This document shows, in pieces, positions 42,539-56,149 of a stretch of 64,000 nucleotides of DNA (position 1 is its first letter; each line of letters opens with the position of its first letter). The DNA lies in NCBI GenBank assembly GCA_022577435.1, contig JAKOON010000004.1:2496001-2560000 (forward strand), read 5' to 3'. Made by a program: the position numbers and the translations under genes. A model generated the notes under the pieces. That model was not told where the DNA came from and did not search any database. It was given only the letters and a program-made list of their open reading frames with translations. Source of the stretch: Embiotoca jacksoni (lineage: Eukaryota > Chordata > Actinopteri > Embiotocidae).

Positions 42539-44489
42539 GCAGGCCTGGTGCACCAAACTCTAGAGTTTCTAACTTTCCCCTGCAGAGTTTGATTTAATTT
42601 AAAATGTATGACATATATTTTAACTGCTGCTGCACTAAAATTGCAGGCTTTGGTAGTAAACTAACCCAAATGCACTTCAAAGTTCCATCTGGCCAGGGGG
42701 CTTTTATCCTTGGCCATGAGAGCGGTTGATGTTCTGTGCATGTAAACGTGCAGCTTTGGGTAAAGGTGGGGACAGCTTGTGTCCCCCATTATTGTCTGGT
42801 TGCATTTACGTGGGTCCAAGGGCCCACTGTGTCTTTTTCGGGTTACTTTCTCATCATTTCTCCTAATGTAGAGACCCACAGGGTTGGTGGCAAGCGCACA
42901 ATGTGGCTGTTGTATGGTTACTGTCAGCTCTCTCAAATAAGGCTTCCTGTTCATTAGACTTCTTTTCACCTCCGCACAATGCGCCGGCTTTGCAGCAATA
43001 GTGAGTCGACGCCCATCTCTTCAATGCCATGTGAATAGTTCTAAATAGTGTTTATGCAAGCCATTGTTGTCTATTGTGTGTCCAGTCTTAATGCACAGTG
43101 ATTTGCCTGCTTTTGTAGCCTGGGATACATTATCTTGCCTATGTGGCTTCAGATGCATGCCTGGCCTTTGAGCCAGTAAACAGTCTAAAAGTTAACTCCC
43201 TATGGACAATGCTGGAGATGCTTGATAAAGTGGGGCAAAGTATTCTAACTGGCCCATTTATGTCCCTTTATAATTGCTCAAATGGGCTCTTCCTCTACTT
43301 TGTACGTATCTGTTTTAAACAATGCAGTCTCATTATTTTATGCATCTTTTCTGCAAAAAGTCGCAATAATTTCTCTAATTGAATTTTCAGGACTTTTGTG
43401 TTTTGTCCCCTAAAGGATGGTTAGAAAATCAAATGCACTTCAACTATAATTCAAAGAAAGTTTGTAAAAGTGAGTTACACTTAACCTCAAAGCTGAATTA
43501 ATTTATAATCTGTGAAGATCATCCTTTTTTTTTTTTTCTTTTTTTTTTTCTTTTTTCAATAAATACATAGTAAAGTTGGGGCTGTTGCTTTTCAAAGATT
43601 AGACCGACATTATCTGTTGCACATCTGGTGGAGAATGTCTGTTCGGTGGGGAGATGTATTTAAACCCTGTGTCTTTATTCTTGAAACCGTCAGTGTGAAA
43701 ATGAAAGGGTAATACAGATAGACAGCCAGGTGGATAATCTGACACACATCACAGTCAAAGAATAAAAACTTTTATATCTTGAAGATAATGTCAAAATGAT
43801 ATGTCCTGTAATGAAAATTGTACGTCTGGTCGGTTACGTTAATATGGGTTTCTGTTGTTACACTATATGTTCGTACCACAACTTTATTGATTAAGTTGAT
43901 TTGTAAAAGAAGCAAAGTCACTTACATCCATTTTGCATTGTGTTACAGTTATATTTCTGTTTGTGGCACCTACGATTCTTAATGTACAAAGTATAAGATA
44001 TCGTATGAAAAGGTTCCTGCTGGCTTTGACGACGCTTTGCTGGTAAGCATCCAGACTATTCAGTTATCTTAAGGTTGCTGCCAAATAAACTCAGAAAATG
44101 TTTTTTTCTTGCATACCTTTGATATAAAGATGAGCTTTTACCTCTTTCTCTATATAAAAGAAGTTGGCAGCTCCTAAATTGTTTTTTTTTCTAAAAGCCA
44201 AATATCCCTGAAAAGTGAGAGAGTAGTAATGGGCAGCATATTATAGCCTTCATCTGTTTGTGACATTGTTCTACAGAGTGTATACATCACCTCCAGAGAG
44301 TAACTGATAGGCCCGACCATTCACTGCTCGGATAGATGCACAAAAGCAGGAGATATCCGCGGCACAGATTACATTATAGTCATTTCAAAAGCATTCACAG
44401 TCAAGTATGCAGAAGAGAAAAAAAGATGCTTTTAATGCCGGCCGGTGATTACAGGTGAGAGATGTAACTGATAGTTGGCCCATTATTGT

Positions 44490-44800
44490 TCGGAGATTTG
44501 GTGTGTTTGACCCCCTAAAGCATTCTGCTGCCGAGGGAATTTAAAACAAGGCTTGGACTCGGAGGGCAGGAATGTTATGATTGCTCTCAGTGACACTGAT
44601 ACAATACTGTCACATCGCTGACTCCAGACTAAGGGAGAAGCTCCGCCGCGACCGAGCCGAGTCTCGCAACATGAACACTAAGCAGCAGGCATTTCATTAA
44701 CCTGTCACAGAGAGGCGAGGCGCTGCTTTGTCTCTGATTGCCACATCCCTTAACGCTCTTGCTGCTGCTTATACATTTCACCTCCATTAGCCCACCAGGT
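44490..44800. promoter_or_regulatory. candidate CNE 2
   Basis: Unique, moderately GC-rich sequence within AT-rich surroundings, including GATACAATACTGTCAC and TCATTAACCTGTCACAGAG. No ORF of note. Confidence 0.25.
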
Positions 44801-44989
44801 GTGTTTCACATTTTATTTAATGAACTGTAGACATGAAGTAATTCATTGCTTCCAACACTACTCCTTGAAGCAAGTTTTTTTTTTCTTTTTCTAACTCTAA
44901 AGTAGTGATGTTGACTTACATTGCTCCTGGGCTGATATTTTCATTAAAGGCCTTCTTATCAAATAATGAAATAAAGAATCTGTTTCTTG

Positions 44990-45480
44990 CCCAATGCTAT
45001 TACCGCCCACAAATCAAAAGGTTTTCAGTGTAATGTCTTGCCTCCAATGCCAGTTAATTAGGTGGCGTCGTGCTACATACTGATGCTACTTTCATGAGAA
45101 TAATCTGAGACAATAAACTAGTGTCTTTTGTGTCCTTCTGCAAGCCCTCTTAATTAATATCAGCAAATACAAACCAAAGTTAATTGAAATTTGAACATCC
45201 CATCTTTACAGTTTACAATAATACTATCGCTCATGTTTTGTTTGTGTTTTTGAATCCATATAATAGCTGGTATCATATCTCCATTTAGCATTTCATTGAT
45301 TGCTCTAAGAGATGCAGCAGAAATATAAAGGGAAGAAATGTCTTAAGCATGAGTAAACACAGGTGGCAATATATGCAACCCCGGCATTGATTCAGACCGA
45401 GACATTAATATTCACACTCCTTCAGATAATCAGAGCAAGGTGTACATGATTTGTTTGCATTGATTAAGTGACAGCGCTCC
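44990..45480. promoter_or_regulatory. candidate CNE 3 (POU/NK2/forkhead motifs)
   Basis: GTAAACA (45353) abuts CAGGTG (45360). GTTTGCAT (45453-45460, octamer-like) is followed directly by TGATTAAGTGACAG (45461-45474) with NK2-like TTAAGTG and Meis-like TGACAG. The motif packing is typical of vertebrate neural enhancers. Confidence 0.35.
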
Positions 45481-47045
45481 AGCTTCTCTCACCATGGTTA
45501 TTAATATAGTTTGCATTGATATTATTTCTGCATTAACAACAATCTCAACCAAGTACGTGAGATTACAGGGCTGATACAAAAGAGTAGCCTCTCTGTGGCG
45601 TGAAGCTTTAATCAGAACCCCTTTTGATATAAAATCTTTACAACTTTAATCAATCTATGGACGAGCTTTTCAAACAGTACGCAAGTTTGAATAGCATCGT
45701 TTTAAAGAGGCTGTGCCCTGCTGTCAGATATCGGATATGTTTTGCAAATTACAAATCCTTCTAGGAATATGAATTAGGTTGTGCAACCCGAGTGTTCCAG
45801 CTCCATTCATGGTGTGCACAGTTCAGATTTCACATGGTTTACATGAATTCTTGGTAGCAGCTATAATGTAATCAGGCCAACAATTCCCAACTAGTGTGGG
45901 ATTGTAGTACACAGAAACCCCCAACAAAGCATAATCTGGCACGCTACAGTTTCAGTAGGATTTTGTTTGTTATCACATTTCTTTTGTCGTATTGGCTCGT
46001 CAACAGAAATAGCTAAACAAAATAAATAAATAGATAAACAGTGGGTTGTCTTTATAGCCTTTATGCAGTAATATTTCTGAGCCAAGAACATTTCTGAAGT
46101 TAACAGTATTTATGTTCCGGTAGTGTTGGTCACAGTCTGTCATACATTATTTGCATCTGCATGTCCGATTAACAAATATGACATATTCCTAAGATCAGGC
46201 TCCTAGCACTCTAACCACCCACCATGGCAATTAACTGTCTACTAAGCTAACAAGCGTAACACACATGCCTGATGCAAGCCAGTAGAATATCAAGCGACTC
46301 TCCTGGATGTATCCCTGTTTACCCTGTAGTACCACAGCAACACGCGCTGCACATGTGCAGGCTAATTTCAAACGTCGATTAACCTGCGGCTCAGGACTGA
46401 GCAGCTTTACGCTCCCCAGTATCGATACGGGGTATACGTTGAAGTGCTACTTTAATTTGAAATCCACATTAGGGACTGGCAGGACCTTGTCAAAGGGGGG
46501 AAAGAGCTCTTCGGCAAATTGAATGGGTTTTTGAACCTTGAGCACTGTTAGTTGTGAATATACTGAAATTCGCGGCTGTGATAGCCTTCGCTGTGCACAA
46601 AAGACACGCTAAAATCCTGTTGTCCTTTACACTTTTCATCACTGCTTTGGCAAGAGTACGGCAGGGAAAAATATATTACTGAATACCCACAAAAATCACT
46701 AGAGATAGTCGCAAAGAAGGACTTCATACTACATTGAGTGATCCCCTTTGTGATCCAAGTTAGATGGCAACTGGGTTCATTAAAGGAGAAGAGACCACTT
46801 GTGAAAGTACATGCTGAATGTCACCAGTTAAAATAGAGCATTTCAAGTACAAATCCATGTTATGTGTTTGTTCCACCAACGGGTCATTGACCAAGCTGGA
46901 AATATACATTCACAGATGCCATTTCACTGTTGCCAGACTGTCCCTGACATCTGAATGTACAGAAGAGCGGTTTGTAATAAATCCAGGCTGTTTTTCACAA
47001 CAACAATTGCAACCAAACTAAACTATCTGTTCTATTTATTTCTTT

Positions 47046-47093
47046 AAAAAAAAAAAAAAAAAAGCACAAAAAAAAAAAAAAAAAAAAGCATTG
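47046..47093. repeat. poly(A) tracts
   Basis: Runs of 19 and about 21 A separated by GCAC. Confidence 0.9.
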
Positions 47094-48599
47094 ACCGTCA
47101 GGGCATAGCCAATATGGAGGTTAATCCATTCTAGTGTCTATACTATGGGATGCTTATGGAAGCATATTTGCTTAGGGCAGCCATGCAAATTATTACTTAC
47201 TGCCCTGTAAGCTGATAACACAAATTAGATACCCATTAAAGTTGAACAATGTATATAGAATGAGAAAAGATTGCAAGTGATACCTGAAGGGATGCTTAAG
47301 TCATATGGCACTAAAATATGCCCCATGCTTGCAAACTTCAAAAGTGGAGAGATGTTTATCCTTGGGATTGGAAGATGCATAATAGTAATCTCATATGCAC
47401 AGAGGCAGCTGCCAGGTGGAGGAGAGCACACTGCATGTTTATGAATAGAAATCATTACAGGGACTGGGGAGCATACCGGCATGGACCAGTGACACAGAAC
47501 TTTTTTTTTTTATCATCTACCCAGCGCACAGTGCAGCACTTAAAAGTTCATGTGTCAAAATATTTAGTACAGTATGGCGTTAGTTTTGCTGTGGTCATTT
47601 ACAATGGTGCTTAAATAGCGTTTTTTTTTTTTTTTTCTATTTGTTCGAATAGATACAACACGTATTTAAAGCCTCTGTGACTTTAAGCCTTCACCTGAAT
47701 GTGAGCTAATGTTGAGAACAACGAGGCTGTTAATGCGATCCTGCCACCTGAGGGGCCTGTGAAATCACAAATATGCCAGCAGTAGCAGCAGCGCCACGTC
47801 TCCACTCGGCCTCCACCTTCTCTAGCCTCTGCTCTTATCAGATGAGCCGCTTTAATTCATGTGCCAAACACCTCTCGGAGGGGCGAACGCAAATGCTCAG
47901 CAGCTTTTAAGAGGTAGGAGTGCTGTTTGTGGTGTGTTAGACGAGCGAGAGGAAGTGCTTCAGGCCTGTTTGGGAACCCTGGCTAATTCTACCTTTGACT
48001 TGCCTGTTGTTGTCTTTGAGCCCCTTTCCCTTTCTGCTCCTCTGGCTGGCCGATAGTTAGGGATTCATCTTAAAACCTCCCCTTTGTCTGACAGACCGTG
48101 GAGTCAGCAGTTATTCTTCAACTGCCGACTTTCAATGCGCGGCGGTGAAAGAGATGAAGCTGAAACACAAAGGCAAATTAAGGGTACAAAAACACTCGCT
48201 ATTGTCCCATTGTTGAGGGTCACAAATCGTCAAGTAAAAGCAACACAGCGTGGTTGAAATGTATTCGCCTCCATCCCTTTCCCCCCCCTCCCTCCCTCCT
48301 CCTCTCTTTATATTCATTAGATTCATTATAGGCCACAAAGGACTGCCAACAAAACAGCTTGTGATTTTAGTTGAATTCATCCCCCTCTGAGGCCTGCAGG
48401 GAAATTAAAGTAGGTGACTATCACTAGAGGGGGAGCAAGCTTGACACATCTGAAGCTTTCAGTGATGCTAATAGCCAAGCGTATCCAAAATACACAGGAG
48501 CTGACCTCAAACAGATTGTGGGGGTTTTAAATCATTAGTTTGCAAATGAAGCAAAAGTACATTGGATCTATGGTAGAATCAGCCCACTCTGAACCTTTG

Positions 48600-48860
48600 A
48601 TTAGTGTTTGTCAACTCCCCTTTCTCTTCATACTCCCCCGCCCACTTGCCATCCAGAAATTAATAAAGGAGACATAGCGACACTTTGGAGGGAAGCGCTC
48701 GCATCTCCAGCACCTGTTAAACAAATGCACTTAAGGCAGGAATCAAATTGCAGGCAGGTTTAAATTGGTGTAAAATCTTCATTTAGATGATGTCCCCAGG
48801 GCCTGCTTATTACTTGAGATTTATATAGCATTAGTTCTGCCTCACAAATGTGGTGCACCA
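48600..48860. promoter_or_regulatory. candidate CNE 4
   Basis: Repeat-free block with TTAATAAAGGAG, GCACCTGTTAAACAAATG and TCATTTAGATGATG. Inferred from texture only. Confidence 0.25.
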
Positions 48861-51619
48861 TTCCACCTCAGTGAAATATGAAGAGGTTTGATAAAAAGCT
48901 ACAACAGATTCTCTCATTAAAAAAAAAAACCTAAACCCTTTAAAGATTCATTAATTTAACTTGTGGCATGCAGCTCTGACATGCACAGAGTTCTGTGCTT
49001 GTGCCCTTAAGCGCCGTACATTATACAGTTTGAGATTTTTCTGCGGCTCATCGGCGTACGTCTTTAAGAAACGGGTGTGCTGAGAAATTAGACTTACCTG
49101 CAACGGCGAATACTTCTCGCTGCATTTCAGAGGCTGGTTTTTGAAAAATGTACCTCTGCTGCAAAATGCTAAATATAAAGAATTGTGTAAGATTCTTTGC
49201 ACCTGTTGTCTTTCTGCGACCTGGAGTTGGTTACACCTGCTGTCATGTCATGTTGCTAAGAGTGGCACACATCGTGTTGAAGGCTGGAAGGAAACAACTA
49301 CAAAGACATTTCATGTGTTGCAGTGCCCCTATTGAGTTTGTCTGTTTCAGTCACCAACCTGTTTTGTTCTCCATCCTTTTCAATTTGTTTACATTTGGCC
49401 CCTACTGGAGAGGGACAGTCTATTGATTTATTGTCCCCGCTTCCTGAGAGTGGCGTTAAACAGTGCACAAGGCCCCCCCGTCCTCAGGCCCTGCTCTCAC
49501 ATTGTGTCGCCCGGTTTGCTGGCTTCTGTTACAGAGACGGGCCGGGGAAAGGCCCTGCCCGAGCATCACCAGGACCTGACAAGAAAAGAGCCTCAGCTGC
49601 AGGACGGCCTGAGAGACAGCACCGCTGCACAATGTAGCTCCGTCTGAATTGCAGCCGCCGTGGGACGTTTACCTCCCACAGAGGGCTTTTGTTTACTCGC
49701 TGCTTTTCAACGAAACCGTTTGTCATTTTTTTTTTAGCTGTTTTGTCCATTTAATTATGATATCATAAAACATAAAAAAAATATTTTGTTAATATATGTA
49801 AATTTGAAATATAAGTACAATGTTTATGTAACACACACATCATTCCCCCCCCCTATCAGTGTGGTTTGCATTCATGTTTCGTAACGTCTTCTTTTGCAGA
49901 TGGATTCTTTTTTTCAAGAAAAGCACCTGTCTGAAATTCTACAGAACAATTTATACCAGTGAAAAGAATCATTTCAGATGAAAGTTGAAATGCCATTGTA
50001 GGAATGGCCTTTCACTCGTCTCGCTTGAAGATAAACAATTTCCCATGAATATATGGCCGGGGCTCCTATCTATCACAAAAATCAGAATGTGTCCCATACT
50101 GAGCCTATTGTAGTCTATTAAAAGGAATCCTTCCCTGTGGCAACCGTTTTGCAGGTTTCAAGTAGATAAATGCCTTCCAAGAGGGATAAGAATGCATTTC
50201 TACAAAACTGCATTAAAGAGTAATGTTTGTCAACTACTCCGATAAAAACTTCACAGTCACAATTCTTTTTAGAGGCGCCAAATGCATTGGGAATGTGTAA
50301 AGCTGATTGGTCTGGGGAGGCTGCCTACAGGTTAGCAGGCCTCATTTCCAATCTCTGACAGCAATATGTGTCGCCGTGCGCTTCATCCCGATTGCTCGTG
50401 TTGAACACAAACCATGGTCACTCTATATATGGAAATCTCTGTCTTCGGGGCGAAAAAAAATTAAAAAGGTGAGATTGGCACTTTAACCTCCGTGCCCCCA
50501 CTGAAAATATGTTTTAGTCTGATACATTATACTACTGCGAATTATTTATCAAGAAGATACAAGCTTGATATTTCAAAAAAATAATGAGATGTTGAGGTGG
50601 CAGCTGGAATGTTCTGGTCCAGCGAGCAGCATCTATGAATCGGGGGAAATGAAGTAAATATGGCAGGCTGGGACACACCATGTGCTGAATGTGAAAGAGT
50701 GGAGTGCAGTGTTTAGGTGGCGATGGCCAAAAACTTCAAATCTTCCCTTTGTGCTTGTTTTGTTGTCTGTTTTGGAACCGTGATAGTAAATAGTAGCTTT
50801 TATAACAATTACATATTTTATAAAAGGAACACCTGTCTCGATGCCTAAACTGAACATCTATTTCACGAATACTGTTTCCCGATTTGCGGTTATCAAACAG
50901 CTCCGAAGACGATGAGAGCCCAACGCGGAGCTTAAAATCTACCAGACAAGCAACCAAACAGGCGTCGTGCTAAGTTGAGTTGAAGGAGCCCACCTGTCGA
51001 AACGCTGCATTCAGGGAACTCGTCATCCAGTTGTTGCAGTTCGTACAAAGCGAGTGGAGAGAAAAAAAAAATCCATTCACACGCTCTGAATACAGTTGAA
51101 GTGTGTTTCTCCTCAGATGACTGTTAGAACAAAACAGAGAAAGGCTGTGTATTAATTCACTTCAGACCCTGACAGTCATTGCTTTCAGCGTGCTGTTAGT
51201 CCCTCATGCTTTGATGAACACTGCAATCAAGGTGAACCATGACTTCCTTGATCCTTTAAGGCACCGAGTAACATATTTTTCTTGACAACGTATTCATACC
51301 AACACAATGTCGTTTGAAGTGTAGCTTCATTTTCAAATTAATTTTGCTCTAACAAAATGTAGAATATCCTTCCCTCTTTTTTTACTATCTGTACAGGATT
51401 GTAAAACAATACACATCCTTATTAATGAGAAATTAAATCAGTTAAGCAATTATTATTTGTTTTATCATCACACCAGTGTTTCAACTTGTTGACTGGATGA
51501 AATAAATCAACAAGAAAGAAAGTGTTTTCTTTTTTTTTTTTCAGAGGACCCCCCCTCTCCCCTCCCCACCCCAAACTCTTGTCTTTGTTTTGAATTATTT
51601 CATCCTCTCAGAACATCCC

Positions 51620-51920
51620 GTTGCTTTTCGGGGCCCCTTTTGTTCTTGGTGAAGGGGTCTTTTATTTGGGAGAAATCTCCCATCTCAGACCAGCGCTTTG
51701 CCCTGATGCAGATCTTCATTAATCTCCAAGGCCACTGCGGGCTGTACAGCAGCCTGCCGTTTTGATGGGAATTGAATTTGATACCGTATTGTGGCTTGTA
51801 TGAAAGCTAACAATGGCCTGTGTTCCTTCCTGTGTCTGTGCACAATCGGAGAGACCCAATTAAATAATTTGGTACAATAAAGGGGAACAAAAGGATACCC
51901 AGGCATAAAGTGAGGGCTCC
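51620..51920. promoter_or_regulatory. candidate CNE 5 with SOX motif
   Basis: Complex repeat-free sequence with AACAATGG (51809-51816), a full SOX consensus, plus TTCATTAATCTCC, GAATTGAATTTG and CCAATTAAATAATTTGG. A possible auto- or cross-regulatory element for sox21 by SoxB factors. Confidence 0.35.
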
Positions 51921-52379
51921 CAACATTTGCATTCTACCTATTTCTGTATCATGTTAATTAATTCGCTTTGAAACCACAAGGGGAGGCACAATGGAAAACA
52001 GTACAGCTCATTTCAGAGTGCGTCTGATGATGCTTTATATTCAGGCGACATGCTAAATCAACATTTTACAATGGAAAATTCCCTTTTTTTTTCATGAGAC
52101 GGTCTATTTGAATAGAGCTCCTTTATTTAGTAAGTTTTGACTTATGTAAAGTAAACCTTATTTTGAAAAGCTTTTGTTTTAAAATGCCACAATGAACATA
52201 TTTTTTTTCAACACATTTTGTGGTAAATTATAAAAGGCTCCTCTCTGGCTCAGATAAATAATACGACCTGTGTTTGAATAGAATAATTTTGCATCTAAAA
52301 TGACTGTCACGATAACCTGCTCTTAATTAACAACGTGTGAATTGTGTGATATATAGCTGCTTTTGTTAATGGTAATATA

Positions 52380-53165
52380 TCATATTCAATGAAGGGTAAA
52401 TGAATTATCCACGAGTGGCCCGTTGATAAGCAGTGATGGGACCCATATGGAGCTGTCAGTGGACCGCTGGTGGGCTCTGCTAGTCCAGCCACCGTAATTG
52501 AAAGAAATGAGCCATGGAGCTGACACATTAGCAGTCTCCCCAGAGATGGACCACACAGCGCTCACACACACACGGCACAGACACACATATGCTCACTTTT
52601 TTGTATATATCATCTATACGGGCTCTATCTCACTGAAAGTGTAGCCCAGACAATGTCAGCCTGGCTGGCGCAGGACAGTGCCCTACTGTAAGTGAGACAG
52701 GGTGTAAGATTGGGTAGGTCTCCGTCTGGGTTAAGGGGATAATGAGAAACTGCCCTGCAGTCAGTTAATCAGCTCATCGCTCTCCCAGCACTGCCATTTA
52801 TTTGCTGTTTATTCCTCAGCACAGGGCCCCCAGGGGGAGGTCTGTCTGTGAGGCAGCACCTGCAGCTTCCCCGACGCTTGATTTAGTGCTGTAAATGCTG
52901 CTTGTGGGCCAGATTACGCTGGACAGTGATCAAACCTTATTTGCACTCTGATTAGACGAACTGCTCCCTGCACTGACCAGGCTGAAGCAATTCTCCTTTA
53001 GCAATTTTATATTGCTGCCCTGCGTAAAAATGATTAACACTGCCTGGATGAATGTGGCAGCCATTCACCGCGGCCATATTCCTGCCTAGCCCTCTTCTGA
53101 ACCGGGTGTCAGTATTACCGCTTCTATCAGCCAATTGTGACAACCATGAAGGGATATTTAATATT
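52380..53165. promoter_or_regulatory. candidate CNE 6 (long block)
   Basis: Nearly 800 bp of complex sequence without homopolymers, including GGTAAATGAATTATCC, GTTAATCAGCTCATC, TTATTTGCACTCTGATTAG and ATGATTAACACTGCC. It is broken only by a short CA tract near 52564. It is one of the longest repeat-poor stretches in the desert. Confidence 0.33.
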
Positions 53166-53770
53166 CATCCAAATGTTTAAGTAATCATCAAAGTTACACA
53201 GTTTACAGTGAAAAAAAAACATGACCATATATTTATGCTCGGCTGGAAACACCAACTCATTTCGCCTCTCAGTAGCCGTCAGACAACTTGATCGCTCAGT
53301 TTGCTGGCCAAAGCTGAGCCAAGATTTTCACCCCATAACAAAACGTTTTCTTTTGCTTTTGCAAAATGGCAAAATATGATGCAGACGACATGACAATGAA
53401 AATTGCAAGCACACATCGCCAGCACTTAGGGATTCCATCATGTTAACACACAAACACCTGCTTCAGCGTGGAAGAAACAACAAAAAAAGCAAAGTCAAAC
53501 ATGCCAACGTGCAGAATTTGTCAGCTAGAACAAGGTCCACAGTAGCAAGTGGCATTTGGGGTTTTCAAAGCACTCCGTCCACAATTAACTGCCCAAATTA
53601 AAATGCACTCATCAAATACAGCTTAAATATTTAACACATATCCGAAAAAATCCTCGCCGAACCAACGACAGACAGACTTGGCAATAATTTGACCCGAATT
53701 TGTATCAATGGAAGTCACTCGTCGCCGTGTGTGTTTTATTTTATGTACCACCTAAGTGCAATGCTTGCAT

Positions 53771-53780
53771 ATGCACACGC

Positions 53781-53852
<72 letters not shown>

Positions 53853-53884
53853 ACACACACACACACACACACTTACACACACTC
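53771..53884. repeat. (CA)n microsatellite, compound
   Basis: Long CA run interrupted three times by TTA. All apparent ORFs here are poly(Thr-His) artefacts. Confidence 0.95.
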
Positions 53885-54979
53885 AACAGCACAGACAATA
53901 TGTCCTGTAACCTTCAAACGTATTGTATTGAGAGAAGGTCCCCTGTTGCTTTCAGAGTGGAAAGCACTCCACCATGGTCATTGTACAGCAGATTTTCATG
54001 CTTTAGCGTACACAAAGCCCGCTCTTTTCACCAGATGATTAGACCATCTTAAATGTTTACACAATGCGCCACAGACTGAATAGGTACCTATGTAGTGCAT
54101 TGGTAAGGTCTCATTTATTTCATCCACTTCTGCGCACAGGCCAGCAAAGTATTAATGACGTCGTTTTCTGATCTGCTCTTTTTAGCCTGATCCTTCCTCA
54201 GAGTGCCTCTCCATCATCATCTTTCTAGTATTTACTGTATTACCATAACCCTGATACAAGACCCATTTAGAATTGTGCTTGAAGAGACTGGCAAGCATAC
54301 TGAGGCAGAATTATTGTGAAGAAAATGTACAATATAAACAGCTGAAAGGAATGGATGGCAATGCTCATAATGGAATCTGAAAGCTTTTATTTTCCCCTCA
54401 TTGTCTCTCCTTCCTTCCCTAAACAACCTTCCTTTTTCCAGCTATCAGAGCAAAGTTCTCAGAGAGAAAATGAAGTGCGTTCATGCATCCTGAAAGAGGC
54501 TTTTAAGGTTGAGTAGAGCTCAAACAAAAGGCTAGGTGAGCTACGGCTGGCCTGTGTATGACTCAATGTTTATAACCTTGCTGTGCAGAATTTAAGAATG
54601 CTGGTGAAATGAATGGAGACGGCTGTGAAGCACATCCATTCCACAATGCTGAGAAACTTATTGGTATTCATTAGTACTTTAAGTCCGGGTTGCTAAAGTG
54701 ACATGGTGTGTTGTCGGTTTTGTGAAATGTTTCTTGATGATTGAACTCGAGCATTCAGAGCTGCACGTGGAGAACCAACATTGGCAGAACTGAAACGGTT
54801 TGCTTTTTCTATTTTGGGAGGAAATCATTCTTTAGAATAATATTATTGTGTTATTATTGATTTAAAGTGCTAAAATGATACACATCTTGAAGATGAATGT
54901 ATGGTTATGATAAGATACAAAGAGCATTTTTCTTTGCTGTCAGGCCCCCCTCCCATTGCTGCCGGCCCTTTTCTCTCTT

Positions 54980-55290
54980 CATTTTACTAACTGGTGCTCA
55001 AAGCTTCTCCTCCGCTGACCAAGCATCAGCTTCCCCGTGCTGATAAATGGGCTTCTTTGAATTGATGGCAGGCTGGAGGAAAAAGAGATAATCCTAGATA
55101 ATGTGGACACAGTTTTCATTTCTTGTCACCCAATTAAACTGCAATTATCCCACTTGCAGGAGAGGAGAAAAGTGGAAAGAATGGCCAAAGAATGGGAGAG
55201 CGAGGCTCCCTGGGACACTCTCTACCAGACACATTAGCCCAGATTTGCTCCATCCCGATAAAAGAAACCCATTCCTTGCACTTGGCAGTG
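54980..55290. promoter_or_regulatory. candidate CNE 7 with OTX/PITX-like site
   Basis: TAATCC at 55089-55094 (K50 homeodomain site), CCAATTAAACTGCAATTATC (two homeodomain cores), and GAATTGATGGC. No repeats. Confidence 0.3.
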
Positions 55291-55705
55291 CACAGTGAGT
55301 GGCAGACCAGCTGCAACCTGGGGTTTAGAAAAGAATGCCTAACAATGTTTGTGCCATGCCTCAAAGTGGTCGGGAAGAAAAAGATCAAAATGTATACAGG
55401 TTGTCGGCCCATTAAAGCAGTGTGGCGTTTGTATGGCGCTCCGTGTGTCTTTAGCCGAAGACACCGAGGTTTTATCCCATAACAGCCCATATAGATTTTT
55501 TTTTATATTGTTATTATGTTAATGTCCACAGCACATTGTCGGAGGGAACAAAAGTGTGCATTTTGTGAACCCTTTGTCATCACTGACCAATGTAAGAACC
55601 CTGGCGGTGACTACACAGGGGTTCAAACGGTCCTTTAGCATATCCAAAAGTGCTTTGACTGCGAGCTTGTGTGCACCTACTGTTCCTTATAAGAATCGAC
55701 CACTG

Positions 55706-55709
<4 letters not shown>

Positions 55710-55738
<29 letters not shown>
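55710..55738. repeat. poly(A) tract
   Basis: 29 consecutive A. Confidence 0.95.
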
Positions 55739-55741
<3 letters not shown>

Positions 55742-56149
55742 GGACGCTTCCTCTGTGAATTGTTTGCCTCCAGATGAATCAAGGCTGAGTGAAACTCTCC
55801 CCTGGCACAAAATCTAAGAAGTAAATGAATGTCTTTTGTAATTACTGTTCCTCTTAGTAATTATCACACAGGACAATTTATGGATTAACATATTGATTTC
55901 ACTTGACCCTTGGCAAGGCTTAATTTGAACAGAGAGGATACTTTTGGCTTGTGCTGCCAAATGCAAACAGCCCTCGGGGCCCCCGGTGGAGCTTTGCTCT
56001 TTGGGCGTGTCACATCATCTTTAGCAAACATCCCATGGGATGATGATGTGACTCTTGCAGGGTCCAGGCCTTTGGTTTCGCTATCTAGTCACAGTGTAGC
56101 TCTGCATGGGTATTTACTTTAGCCAAACATTGAGGAAAAAGTAAATAAA

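Noticed and set aside
53689..54052. Open reading frames encoding poly(Thr-His)
   Set aside because: They are translations of the CA microsatellite. The same holds for frames at 56.7 and 59.2 kb.
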